From assembly GCA_005239605.1 (NCBI GenBank), contig SBBS01000012.1, positions 1 through 13,548 of the forward strand: a DNA stretch of 13,548 bases, written 5' to 3'. A model generated the notes under the pieces. That model was not told the DNA's origin. It saw nothing but the letters and a program-made list of their open reading frames with translations, and searched no databases. How positions within the stretch are numbered: the first letter of the stretch is position 1; each line of letters starts with the position of its first letter. The position numbers and the translations under genes were made by a program. Positions 5,295-12,218 of the stretch are shown one piece after another. This DNA comes from a bacterium. Its GTDB lineage: Bacteria; Patescibacteriota; Minisyncoccia; Ryanbacterales; 2-02-FULL-48-12.

Positions 5295-6650
5295 TTATAC
5301 TACAAGCGCCGCTTCTTCTACCGTCGTTTCTCCTGCCAATACTTTTTCTGCTGCGCGCTGTAAAAGCGATGTCACGCCCGATTGTTGAACATATTCCTGC
5401 AGTGTCTTCATGGGTGCGCGCTCTACAATAAGAGAACGCAAATTGTCATCCATCCGCAACACCGCGTATACGCCTGTGCGCCCGCTATATCCCGTGCCGC
5501 CGCATATATCGCACCCGGCTCCTTTACGAAACTGGAATGAGGCTCCCGTAAGCCCCAGCCGTTCTATTAATGCGGGGTCCGGAGTATACGCAGCTGCACA
5601 GGCCTTGCATATCCGCCGCACCAAGCGCTGGGAAATAATGCCGCTCAACGCATACGCAACAAGACTCCGCTCCACGTCCATGTCAATAAGACGCGCAATC
5701 GTGCCAATGAGAGAGTTTGAGTGGATGGTAGAACCCACAATCCGCCCCACCAGTGAAGCGCGCATCGCGTATTCCGCCGTCTCGGGATCCCGGATTTCCC
5801 CCACCATAATCACATCCGGATCCTGGCGCAAAATGGATCGCATGCCAACTGCGTATGACAGTCCTTGTTCCGGACGAATCTGGCTTTGACGGATGTCTCC
5901 AAAATAAAACTCTACCGGATCTTCCAATGTAACAATATTTTTTTCCTTGTTTTTGAGCTCCTGCAGAATGGCATACAATGTGGTTGACTTGCCGGCGCCC
6001 GACGGCCCCGTGGAAAGTATCATGCCGTAATTATGAAAAATGATATCGCGCACGCGCGCGAGATCTTCCTCTGCCATGCCCAGCTTGGCAAGCGGAATCA
6101 ATATATCACTGCGATTGAGCAACCGAAACACTACCGCATCGCCATACACGGTAGGAAACACTGACACGCGCACGTTCAGCATATATATTCCCGGAGGCCG
6201 CGTACGCAATTTTGTTTTAGCGGTTGATTGCGGCAAAACGTCCTTCTGCAGACTTTGATCATCTCCTTCGCCAAACAAAGATGTCAGTGCGTGCGCCAGT
6301 TGAGACGGCGGATTTGAAAACCCAGATGAAACTCCGGCAACCTTATTTACTTTCTCTCCTCCCGGCTCCGTAAGCTCCACACTGAATTCAAAATGGCCAT
6401 CCTGCGGCAAATGGCTTGCAATATCAAGATCGGATATGGCCTTAATGCGGGTAACAAGCTGGTCCATTTCCAAAAGCGGGCGGCGATACTGCTCCCGCAG
6501 ATATCCATCAACGCGAAAACGCACGCGCAATGAATCCGCCATTGGTTCAATGTGCACGTCAGATGCCCAAACCTGCACCGCTTCTTCAAGTATGCGATTC
6601 AAAAATTTTTCCGGCGTAGTATTTTTTTGACTCCCTTCCATTACTCCCAT
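5295..6650 (-). CDS. Type II secretion/type IV pilus assembly ATPase (GspE/PilB family), N-terminally short
   Basis: Hexameric motor ATPase that drives pilus or pseudopilus assembly at the inner face of the membrane. Motifs: Walker A GPSGAGKST (215-223), Asp box TLEDPVEF (241-248), Walker B PDVIMVGEIRD with Glu285, His box STIH (307-310), and a zinc tetracysteine Cys348/351...Cys380/383. The protein starts directly at the N2-type domain (EEAVQVWASDVHIEP) and lacks the MshEN/GspE-N domain found in full-length PilB (~560 residues). About 60 extra residues (roughly 91-152, Ser/Pro/Gln/Lys rich) interrupt N2 between QDGHFEF and IYMLNVRVSVFP. The start overlaps the nrdB stop by 10 nt; GGAGG at 6660-6664 lies 9 nt upstream and supports ATG 6650 over the ATG three codons later. 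No other pilus gene is in the window. Confidence 0.93.
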   Translation of the reverse strand: MGVMEGSQKNTTPEKFLNRILEEAVQVWASDVHIEPMADSLRVRFRVDGYLREQYRRPLLEMDQLVTRIKAISDLDIASHLPQDGHFEFSVELTEPGGEKVNKVAGVSSGFSNPPSQLAHALTSLFGEGDDQSLQKDVLPQSTAKTKLRTRPPGIYMLNVRVSVFPTVYGDAVVFRLLNRSDILIPLAKLGMAEEDLARVRDIIFHNYGMILSTGPSGAGKSTTLYAILQELKNKEKNIVTLEDPVEFYFGDIRQSQIRPEQGLSYAVGMRSILRQDPDVIMVGEIRDPETAEYAMRASLVGRIVGSTIHSNSLIGTIARLIDMDVERSLVAYALSGIISQRLVRRICKACAAAYTPDPALIERLGLTGASFQFRKGAGCDICGGTGYSGRTGVYAVLRMDDNLRSLIVERAPMKTLQEYVQQSGVTSLLQRAAEKVLAGETTVEEAALVV

Positions 6651-7678
6651 TCTAGCGTACCTCCGGTTTGATATTCAATAACGCGCGTTTCAAAAAAATT
6701 CTTCTCCTTTGCAAGATCAATAGCTTCCGACATCCACGGAAACGGATTTGCGCTTTGGAATTCCGAAAGAAGCCCGATGCGCTGCAAGCGCCGGTCTGCA
6801 ATGTGCTCAATATATTGACGGAACCCGTCAGCGTTCATGCCAAAAATGCCCCGAGGGAAAACGTTTTCCGCAAATGTATACTCCAGCGCCACGGCTTTTC
6901 GCACCAAATCCCGCACATGGCTCTGAAAATCAGACGTCCACAACTCGGGTTGTTCCTGTTTTATGACGTTTATCATATCTATGCCGAAATTCAAGTGCAT
7001 GGACTCATCCCGCATAATGTACTGGATTTGTTCTGCCGCGCCCACCATTTTATTCTGCCGCTGAAACCCAAACATAACCGCAAACGAACTGTAAAAGAAT
7101 ATCCCCTCCAAAATAATGGAAAACACGACCATGTTTTCAAGAAATTTCTGATCCGATGCAAATGTTCCGGTTGCAAAATGCGGATCAAAAATCCCTTCAT
7201 TGAACGTAAGAACAAAAGCGTCTTTGTTGTATATCGCCTCATGCTCACGGTACATATTGAACAAGCGGGATTCATCCATTCCCAAGCTCTCCACTATGTA
7301 CTGATACGCGTGCGTGTGAATTGCCTCCTCGTATGCCTGCCGCAGCAAATACAACCGACATTCGGGAGAGGTAATGTGTTTATAAGTTGCCAGCACTAAA
7401 TTGTTCGCCGCAATGGAATCAGCCGTCGTAAAAAAACCAAGCACCGTTTCAAGCGCAAGCCGCTCGTCCGCGGATAATACATAAGGCGACTTCCATTGCT
7501 CCACATCTTTTTGCATGCTGATTTCGGTCGGCAGCCAATGGTTGGCATTGCCCACAATGTACGCATCCCACGCGAATTTATGCTTGATAGGATACAACTG
7601 CATCACATCCGCGTCTTTTCCGTTGATGATGCGGCGGTTATTTACGTTCACTTTTTCAGTTGTTTTTTGAATAGGCAT
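6641..7678 (-). CDS. nrdB: Class I ribonucleotide reductase, beta (radical-generating) subunit
   Basis: Holds the metal centre that starts the radical used by NrdA to make deoxynucleotides. All six ligands are seen: Asp87 (TTADSIAANN), Glu118 and His121 (EEAIHTHAYQY), Glu191 (ILEGIFF), Glu225 and His228 (RDESMH). The radical tyrosine is present at Tyr125, four residues after His121. Asp87 plus Tyr125 argues against the Chlamydia-type class Ic centre, where the tyrosine is Phe and the aspartate Glu. The C-terminal tail (VIEYQTGGTLEWE) contains Tyr336, a candidate for the radical-transfer tyrosine. At 345 residues the length is normal. It follows nrdA by 119 bp of AT-rich repeat, and overlaps the pilus ATPase start by 10 nt. 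No clear ribosome binding site precedes its ATG. Confidence 0.96.
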   Translation of the reverse strand: MPIQKTTEKVNVNNRRIINGKDADVMQLYPIKHKFAWDAYIVGNANHWLPTEISMQKDVEQWKSPYVLSADERLALETVLGFFTTADSIAANNLVLATYKHITSPECRLYLLRQAYEEAIHTHAYQYIVESLGMDESRLFNMYREHEAIYNKDAFVLTFNEGIFDPHFATGTFASDQKFLENMVVFSIILEGIFFYSSFAVMFGFQRQNKMVGAAEQIQYIMRDESMHLNFGIDMINVIKQEQPELWTSDFQSHVRDLVRKAVALEYTFAENVFPRGIFGMNADGFRQYIEHIADRRLQRIGLLSEFQSANPFPWMSEAIDLAKEKNFFETRVIEYQTGGTLEWE

Positions 7679-7690
7679 AGACGCTTCGCT

Positions 7691-7796
7691 TAAATTAAAA
7701 GTTAAAAGTTTAAGATGAAAAGCTTGAATGAGGAAATTTGCAAAACAAAATTTCTTTCCTTAATTTTGAATTTTACACTTTGAATTTTTAATTTTT
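7691..7796. repeat. AT-rich imperfect inverted repeat filling the nrdA-nrdB spacer
   Basis: The ends, 7691-7712 and 7761-7796, are inverted relatives: the first 18 bases from AAATTAAAA match at 16 positions when the right end is read on the minus strand. The right unit (7769-7794) recurs in the GH1 coding region at 1117-1142. The repeat lies inside what should be an nrdAB transcript and would form a long weak hairpin in the RNA. Confidence 0.6.
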
Positions 7797-7797
7797 A

Positions 7798-10683
7798 TTA
7801 CTGACATGATTCACAGTTTGGATCTTCTATGCTGCATAACTTTGGCCCTTCGGATTTTGTTCGTGGAAGCGTTGACAAGGGTTCTCGTATCGCCATTTCT
7901 GAAACCGCGGCATTCACTTGTTCGTGAGAGTTTTCTTCTCCGCCTGTTGCCTTTTCTGCCGCAACAGCCACCTTGCTTAGTTCGTGCGCCCGCACATGCG
8001 TGGAGCCGTGCTCTGCTATACTTACCGTTGATTTTTCAACTTGGGAAATCGCAAGCGTGCGCAAATAATACGTTGTTTTCAAACCCATCTCCCACGCATA
8101 TTGATACACTTCTGAAAGCTGCTTTCCGGAAGAACCCATAAAAAAGATGTTTAGCGACTGGCTCTGATCTATCCATTTGCCGCGATGAGCCGCCGCGCGT
8201 ATAAGCCACTTGGGATTAATCTGAAAAACCTCTTTATATTTTTCTTTTAAGTGATCGGGAATGCCGCCAATAAGCATAATGTTGCCGTCGTTAAACTTCA
8301 GTTTGCCAAGCATCTCCTTGCTCCAAAGCCCCAACCGCTTGAGATCTTCCACTAAATAGGAGTTCACTATCGTAAAATCGCCCGACATGTTTGATTTTAC
8401 ATAAATGTTTTTATAGATCGGCTCAATGGAAGGTATCGCGCCTACGATGTTTGAGGTGGTCGCGGTAGGCGCTATTGCCATGCAGTTGGAATTCCGCATG
8501 CCGTTTTTCTTGATGACATCCCGCACGGCACTCCAGTCCAAAGAACTTCGCCGCGATACGGGAACACGTTCGCCGCGCTCAGCCTCCAGTAATTGCAAGG
8601 TGTCAATCGGCAATATGCCGCGATCCCATTTTGATCCTTTGAATGTTTCATACGACCCGCGCTCGCGCGCAAGGTCCGACGAAGCAAGAATGGCATAGTA
8701 GGAAATAATTTCCATACTGCGGTCCGCAAACTCCACCGCGGCTTCGGAATCAAATGTTATGTTCATTTTGTAAAGCGCATCGTGAAAACCGCCCAAACCC
8801 AGCCCCACCGGCCGATGCCGCAAATTGGAAATTTTTGTTTCCTTTGTGGGATAAAAATTCGCGTCAATTACGTTATCCAGCATCCGTATGCCAAGCTGGG
8901 TCGTTTCGGCAACTTTCCGCTCGTCAAACGCCCCGTCTGTCACATGTTCGGCAAAATTAATCCACCCTAAGTTGCAAACCGCCGTTTCCTCCGCAGAATT
9001 ATTAAGCGTTATTTCCGTGCACAAATTGGAACTATGCACCACACCCGCATGATCTTGCGGGGAACGGATATTGGAAGGGTCTTTGAACGTAACCCACGGA
9101 TGGCCGGTTTCAAACAGCATGGCAAGCATCTTTTTCCACAATTCACGCGCTTTGAAGCGTTTCCACAAATGAATAGCTCCTGCGTCTGCCTTTTTTTCAT
9201 ATGCCGTATAGAGCTCGTCAAACTTTTTGCCATAAGTTTCATGCAATTCCGGCGCTTCTTCAGGTGAAAACAGCGTCCAATCACCGTCATCCCGCACGCG
9301 CTTCATAAACAGATCGGGGATCCAGTTTGCCGTATTCATGTCATGCGCGCGGCGGCGTTCATCCCCCGTATTTTTGCGAAGCTCCAAAAACTCTTCTATA
9401 TCATAGTGCCACGTTTCCAAATATACGCAATTGGCTCCGCGCCTGCGACCGCTGCGGTTGATAGAAATCGTAACGTCGTTGGCAATTTTTAAGAAAGGAA
9501 TAACCCCCTGTGATTCAACACTCGTGCTTTTAATTAAAGCGCCCGTTCCCCGCACGCTTGTCCAATCCATCGCCGTGCCTCCCGACCACTTCAGGAGCTG
9601 TGCCACATCGCCATACGACTTAAAAATTGCTTCAAGATCATCACCAACCGTATAAAGAAAACAAGAGGCAAGTTGAGCCTTCGGCATACCCGCATGGAAC
9701 AACGTCGGCGTAGACGGGACATAGCGAAACGTAGACAGCATATCATAAAAACGCATAGCCCATTCGGTTCTTTCTTTTTCATTCTCGTTAATGGCTATTC
9801 CCATTGCCACGCGCATCCAAAATGCTTGCGGAGTTTCAAGCGCTTCATCCTTTTCAATATCCCGCGCGAGATATCGGTCATATAATACCTGTATCCCCAA
9901 ATACCGAAACAGATCATCGCGTTCCGGATTCAATCGTTGGGCAAGAGTTTCCAAATCAAACGCAAGCAATCGCTTGTCAAACCTGCCAATCCCCGCGCCG
10001 CGCTGGATATTATTCACAAACGCCTCGCGGTATTGGTTTTGAAGCCGCGCGTAATCAATGTCGGATCCTATAATATCTTTATAAAGCTTTGCTAGCAGCA
10101 ATCGCGAAGCAACTCTGGAATATGCCGGATCCAACTCAATAAACGACCGCGTTACCATCACAAGCGCGCGCGCGATTTCCGAAGTAGCCATATTGTCATA
10201 AACTTCGTTGCGGCATTGCTCGGAAAGACCGTCAATATCAATGATGCCCTCGTATCCCCGCACGGCATACGCCAGTGAAGAACGAATTTTCTCCATGGAA
10301 AACGGCTCCGTTTTCCCTGAACGTTTTACCACCATAATGCGATTTTCTTCAATTCGCTTCAAAACATCGCGTTTTTTCTCCTCCCGCTCTTTTGCGTGCT
10401 CATAACGATACAAAATATAAGATTTGGCGACATCAAAAAAGCCCTGCTCCATGATTTTCCGCTCCACCGTATTTTGAACATCCTCTACGGATGGAATTTG
10501 TTCGGCCAAAGGAAACTTTTCCAAAAGCTCATTCACCACATTTTCGGTAATAGTCCGAACGGGACCTTCTTCCACAGTTCCGCGTGTCGCAAAAAAAGAC
10601 TTTTGGACAGCAAGCATAATTTTATGCTGGTCAAAATCCGCCACTTCGCCGTTACGCTTCTTAATTTTTTGCAATATATCCAT
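7798..10683 (-). CDS. nrdA: Class I ribonucleotide reductase, alpha (catalytic) subunit with two ATP-cones
   Basis: Reduces ribonucleotides to deoxyribonucleotides. Two ATP-cone regulatory domains stand at the N-terminus (about residues 4-95 and 115-205), so activity is probably controlled by the dATP/ATP ratio. In the barrel, Cys341 (AQLASCFLY) and Cys570 (AVCNLG) are the redox pair; NLCTE gives Asn553, the radical Cys555 and Glu557. Tyr872-Tyr873 (TTYYLRT) are the radical-relay tyrosines. The tail ends NCESCQ, with Cys957 and Cys960 able to pass electrons from a thioredoxin-like donor; no such donor is encoded nearby. At 961 residues it is longer than the E. coli enzyme (761), mostly because of the second ATP-cone; no intein or frameshift was seen. 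No NrdR box was recognised upstream. Confidence 0.97.
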   Translation of the reverse strand: MDILQKIKKRNGEVADFDQHKIMLAVQKSFFATRGTVEEGPVRTITENVVNELLEKFPLAEQIPSVEDVQNTVERKIMEQGFFDVAKSYILYRYEHAKEREEKKRDVLKRIEENRIMVVKRSGKTEPFSMEKIRSSLAYAVRGYEGIIDIDGLSEQCRNEVYDNMATSEIARALVMVTRSFIELDPAYSRVASRLLLAKLYKDIIGSDIDYARLQNQYREAFVNNIQRGAGIGRFDKRLLAFDLETLAQRLNPERDDLFRYLGIQVLYDRYLARDIEKDEALETPQAFWMRVAMGIAINENEKERTEWAMRFYDMLSTFRYVPSTPTLFHAGMPKAQLASCFLYTVGDDLEAIFKSYGDVAQLLKWSGGTAMDWTSVRGTGALIKSTSVESQGVIPFLKIANDVTISINRSGRRRGANCVYLETWHYDIEEFLELRKNTGDERRRAHDMNTANWIPDLFMKRVRDDGDWTLFSPEEAPELHETYGKKFDELYTAYEKKADAGAIHLWKRFKARELWKKMLAMLFETGHPWVTFKDPSNIRSPQDHAGVVHSSNLCTEITLNNSAEETAVCNLGWINFAEHVTDGAFDERKVAETTQLGIRMLDNVIDANFYPTKETKISNLRHRPVGLGLGGFHDALYKMNITFDSEAAVEFADRSMEIISYYAILASSDLARERGSYETFKGSKWDRGILPIDTLQLLEAERGERVPVSRRSSLDWSAVRDVIKKNGMRNSNCMAIAPTATTSNIVGAIPSIEPIYKNIYVKSNMSGDFTIVNSYLVEDLKRLGLWSKEMLGKLKFNDGNIMLIGGIPDHLKEKYKEVFQINPKWLIRAAAHRGKWIDQSQSLNIFFMGSSGKQLSEVYQYAWEMGLKTTYYLRTLAISQVEKSTVSIAEHGSTHVRAHELSKVAVAAEKATGGEENSHEQVNAAVSEMAIREPLSTLPRTKSEGPKLCSIEDPNCESCQ

Positions 10684-10810
10684 ACCAGTTATCTTTAGTT
10701 TATAGAAACCATGACGTTTGTATCCCTATTCTACACCCGGCGGCAAAAAGGTAAAAATTTTGGCAACCAAAAAACCGAGTAATCTCGGTCTGAACATGTG
10801 GATAAAAATT
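10684..10810. other. nrdA upstream region
   Basis: This 127-bp gap between the DoxX-like gene and nrdA holds the terminator at 10769-10789 and, on the minus strand, AT-rich stretches that could serve nrdA (TAGAAT near 10729-10734 and TATAAA about 15 nt before the ATG). None has a convincing -35 partner. There is no Shine-Dalgarno sequence before the nrdA ATG and no recognisable NrdR box. Confidence 0.3.
10769..10789 (-). terminator. Rho-independent terminator of the DoxX-like gene
   Basis: On the minus strand ACCGAG-ATTA-CTCGGT forms a perfect 6-bp stem with a 4-nt loop, followed by TTTTT. It lies 21 nt after the stop codon of the DoxX-like gene and upstream of nrdA, so nrdA needs its own promoter. 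Confidence 0.85.
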
Positions 10811-11263
10811 TTATCCCTTTTGCAAAGGCTGCAGGCGGGCGGCAAGCCCTAATGCCAGCGCCGCAATAACGATGTTTTTTATGATATATTGCCCTTCCAG
10901 GGTAGGAATAAAAAACCCCTGCCACACCACACCCGGCAAAAATACAAACGGCATAACGGTAGTAACCATATGCGGCGCCAAAAGAGCAATGGCCAGGCGT
11001 TCCCATCCTTTTATAAGGAAGGCGATGCCAATCAACATCTCCCACAAGCCCAAAAACACCACAAAGCTCTTAAATTCCCAAAATGGCATGGTGCGCATCA
11101 ACAAATCAGCCACTAGCGGATTTGCAGGGCTCACATCAAGCAGTTTCAAAAACCCAAACCAAAAGAATACAATAAACAAAGCGATCCGTTCCATGGGAAC
11201 CGCAAGGGACCGGACCATTTTTAGAACGGTTTTATCAAATACAACAATAAAATCATCCTTCAT
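10811..11263 (-). CDS. DoxX/YkgB-like small four-helix membrane protein
   Basis: The 150-residue product has four predicted membrane helices (about residues 27-43, 65-86, 89-112 and 126-143) with short loops, as in the DoxX/DUF417 (YkgB) superfamily. Family-like blocks are FFWFGFLKLLDVSPANPLV and the last helix after LEGQYIIKN. DoxX-like proteins are linked to redox or thiol stress in some bacteria, but no such role can be read here. The ATG at 11261-11263 is preferred because TATATT (11271-11276) ends 7 nt before it, giving a leaderless message as for other genes here. A longer TTG start at 11296 would add 11 residues and has no ribosome binding site. The gene is monocistronic: a terminator follows and the 167-bp repeat lies upstream. 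Confidence 0.8.
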   Translation of the reverse strand: MKDDFIVVFDKTVLKMVRSLAVPMERIALFIVFFWFGFLKLLDVSPANPLVADLLMRTMPFWEFKSFVVFLGLWEMLIGIAFLIKGWERLAIALLAPHMVTTVMPFVFLPGVVWQGFFIPTLEGQYIIKNIVIAALALGLAARLQPLQKG

Positions 11264-11270
11264 ACGTTCT

Positions 11271-11276
11271 AATATA
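11271..11276 (-). promoter_or_regulatory. TATATT -10 box of the DoxX-like gene, leaderless arrangement
   Basis: TATATT on the minus strand is followed by AGAACGT and then ATG, the same 6-7 nt spacing seen upstream of GH1, htrA and ybaB. The -35 region is only T-rich. The promoter lies 36 bp inside the left end of the 167-bp repeat. Confidence 0.4.
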
Positions 11277-11312
11277 TCATAAACTGCTTTGAACAAAAAA
11301 TGCTCGGAGCAA

Positions 11313-11479
11313 TAGATCTGTCCCTTAATAAATTTTAGAGTGAAATTTCAGAAATATGAGATGGGGCGCCGGTGAAAATTTTGAAGCGCCAGCAGGGCTA
11401 ACGCAGGAAATTTTCACCAAGCACCGGCCAGATTTCGGGAATTTTTAGCCGAAAATTTATTAAGGGACGAACAGGTCTA
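11313..11479. repeat. Full-length 167-bp palindromic repeat element
   Basis: The ends are inverted copies beginning TAGATCTGTCCC and ending CAGGTCTA, interrupted on the right by a 4-nt insertion (CGAA or equivalent) relative to the copy at 2911-2934. Inside are further inverted segments: GGTGAAAATTT pairs with AAATTTTCACC and GCCGGTG with CACCGGC, so the whole element can fold into a branched hairpin. It encodes no protein. The left 97 bp are nearly identical to the copy at 13452-13548. Size, palindromic ends and an internally deleted relative suggest a non-autonomous (MITE- or REP-like) element moved by an enzyme encoded elsewhere; this is inference. Confidence 0.88.
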
Positions 11480-11546
11480 ATAAAAACTCCAAGCGATATG
11501 ACTGTTTCAGGCAGTTATCCAACGATTTCTGGAAATTATTCTTCAT
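11460..11546 (-). CDS. 28-aa ORF running into the repeat; small peptide or gene truncated by insertion
   Basis: AAAGGAGG (GGAGG at 11556-11560) lies 9 nt upstream of ATG at 11544-11546, one of the best ribosome binding sites in the window. The frame begins MKNNFQKSLDN and ends LLDLFVP, with the last residues and TAA (11460-11462) encoded by the right end of the 167-bp repeat. The start is 15 nt after the stop of the transglutaminase-like gene, so it would be the last cistron of that operon. I do not recognise the peptide. The likeliest reading is the 5' remnant of a longer gene cut by insertion of the repeat; a true small protein is possible. Confidence 0.5.
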   Translation of the reverse strand: MKNNFQKSLDNCLKQSYRLEFLLDLFVP

Positions 11547-11561
11547 AAAAGTCTGCCTCCT

Positions 11562-12182
11562 TTATGATTTAGGTTTCTTCCACTCCACAAAACTGCCGGC
11601 TTTGCGCTCCATGGCATCGGCCAGGCGCGCGCGGCGAACAGCGCCGCGCGGCAAGAGCGCGTAATGACGCGAAGCATCCAGCGCCTCCGACAGATGCCAC
11701 AAATCTTCCTCGGCAACAGTCCACCCTTGATATTTTTTACCATCCAGCCGAAACGGGCGCGAATATTCGCGGAGCGTACGCCGGCCATCATCCCAAAAAT
11801 ATTCATGAAAATAGGAAGCCGCAAGCGCGTGAACCGTTTTAAAAATGGGCTCGCGCCACCGCAATACCGCATGATTCGTTTTGCTCACCGCGCCCCATAA
11901 GCCCCGTTCCAAAAAAAGCGCAACCACATGGTCGTCATCGTTTGCTGTTGTGCGCAAATCCAACAGAAGCGGCTTTCTGCCCTGCACCCACAATGCCGCT
12001 GCGGCAAATAAAGCGCCTTCCATGCAATGCGCTTTGTGTTCGCGCATAACGCGCCGCGGCGACATCAGCGTATTGCCGTGTTCTTCAAAATTCGCCGGAA
12101 GCGAATCCACATAATCCTGAACCGCTATAGGCGTGCGCAGCGAGCGCAAGTGTTTCAATTCTTCTTTAGTAAAACCAAACAT
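11562..12182 (-). CDS. Transglutaminase-like (Cys-His) protein of unknown function, 206 aa
   Basis: I recognise a conserved pattern but no assigned role. The core REHKAHCMEGALFAAAALW (about residues 47-65) places Cys53 at the start of a hydrophobic helix, followed by a strand PLLLDLR and DDDHVVALF with His85, then WGAVSKTNHAVLRWRE. This Cys-helix-strand-His order fits the transglutaminase-like cysteine protease fold; the third catalytic residue is not certain. No signal peptide or membrane segment is seen, so it is probably cytoplasmic. ATG 12182 is the first start in the frame; the GAGGG before it is too close to act as a normal ribosome binding site. It follows the DUF2914 gene by 36 nt on the same strand, so the two probably share a transcript. 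Confidence 0.75.
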   Translation of the reverse strand: MFGFTKEELKHLRSLRTPIAVQDYVDSLPANFEEHGNTLMSPRRVMREHKAHCMEGALFAAAALWVQGRKPLLLDLRTTANDDDHVVALFLERGLWGAVSKTNHAVLRWREPIFKTVHALAASYFHEYFWDDGRRTLREYSRPFRLDGKKYQGWTVAEEDLWHLSEALDASRHYALLPRGAVRRARLADAMERKAGSFVEWKKPKS

Positions 12183-12218
12183 GCCCTCTTGTGATTCTTA
12201 CGTTCAAGTAAACACTTT

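Noticed and set aside
6668..7399. 243-codon plus-strand ORF inside nrdB
   Set aside because: It lies antisense to nrdB, where every metal ligand is conserved, and has no ribosome binding site or recognisable domain.
10684..10810. NrdR operator upstream of nrdA
   Set aside because: I looked for the paired 16-bp NrdR box pattern and found no acceptable match.
11264..11296. TTG start extending the DoxX-like protein by 11 residues
   Set aside because: No ribosome binding site precedes it and it would place the -10 box inside the gene; the ATG at 11263 fits the leaderless pattern.
11313..11479. Structured non-coding RNA or riboswitch
   Set aside because: The folding is explained by inverted repeats of a dispersed element, copies sit in unrelated contexts, and no known riboswitch core was recognised.
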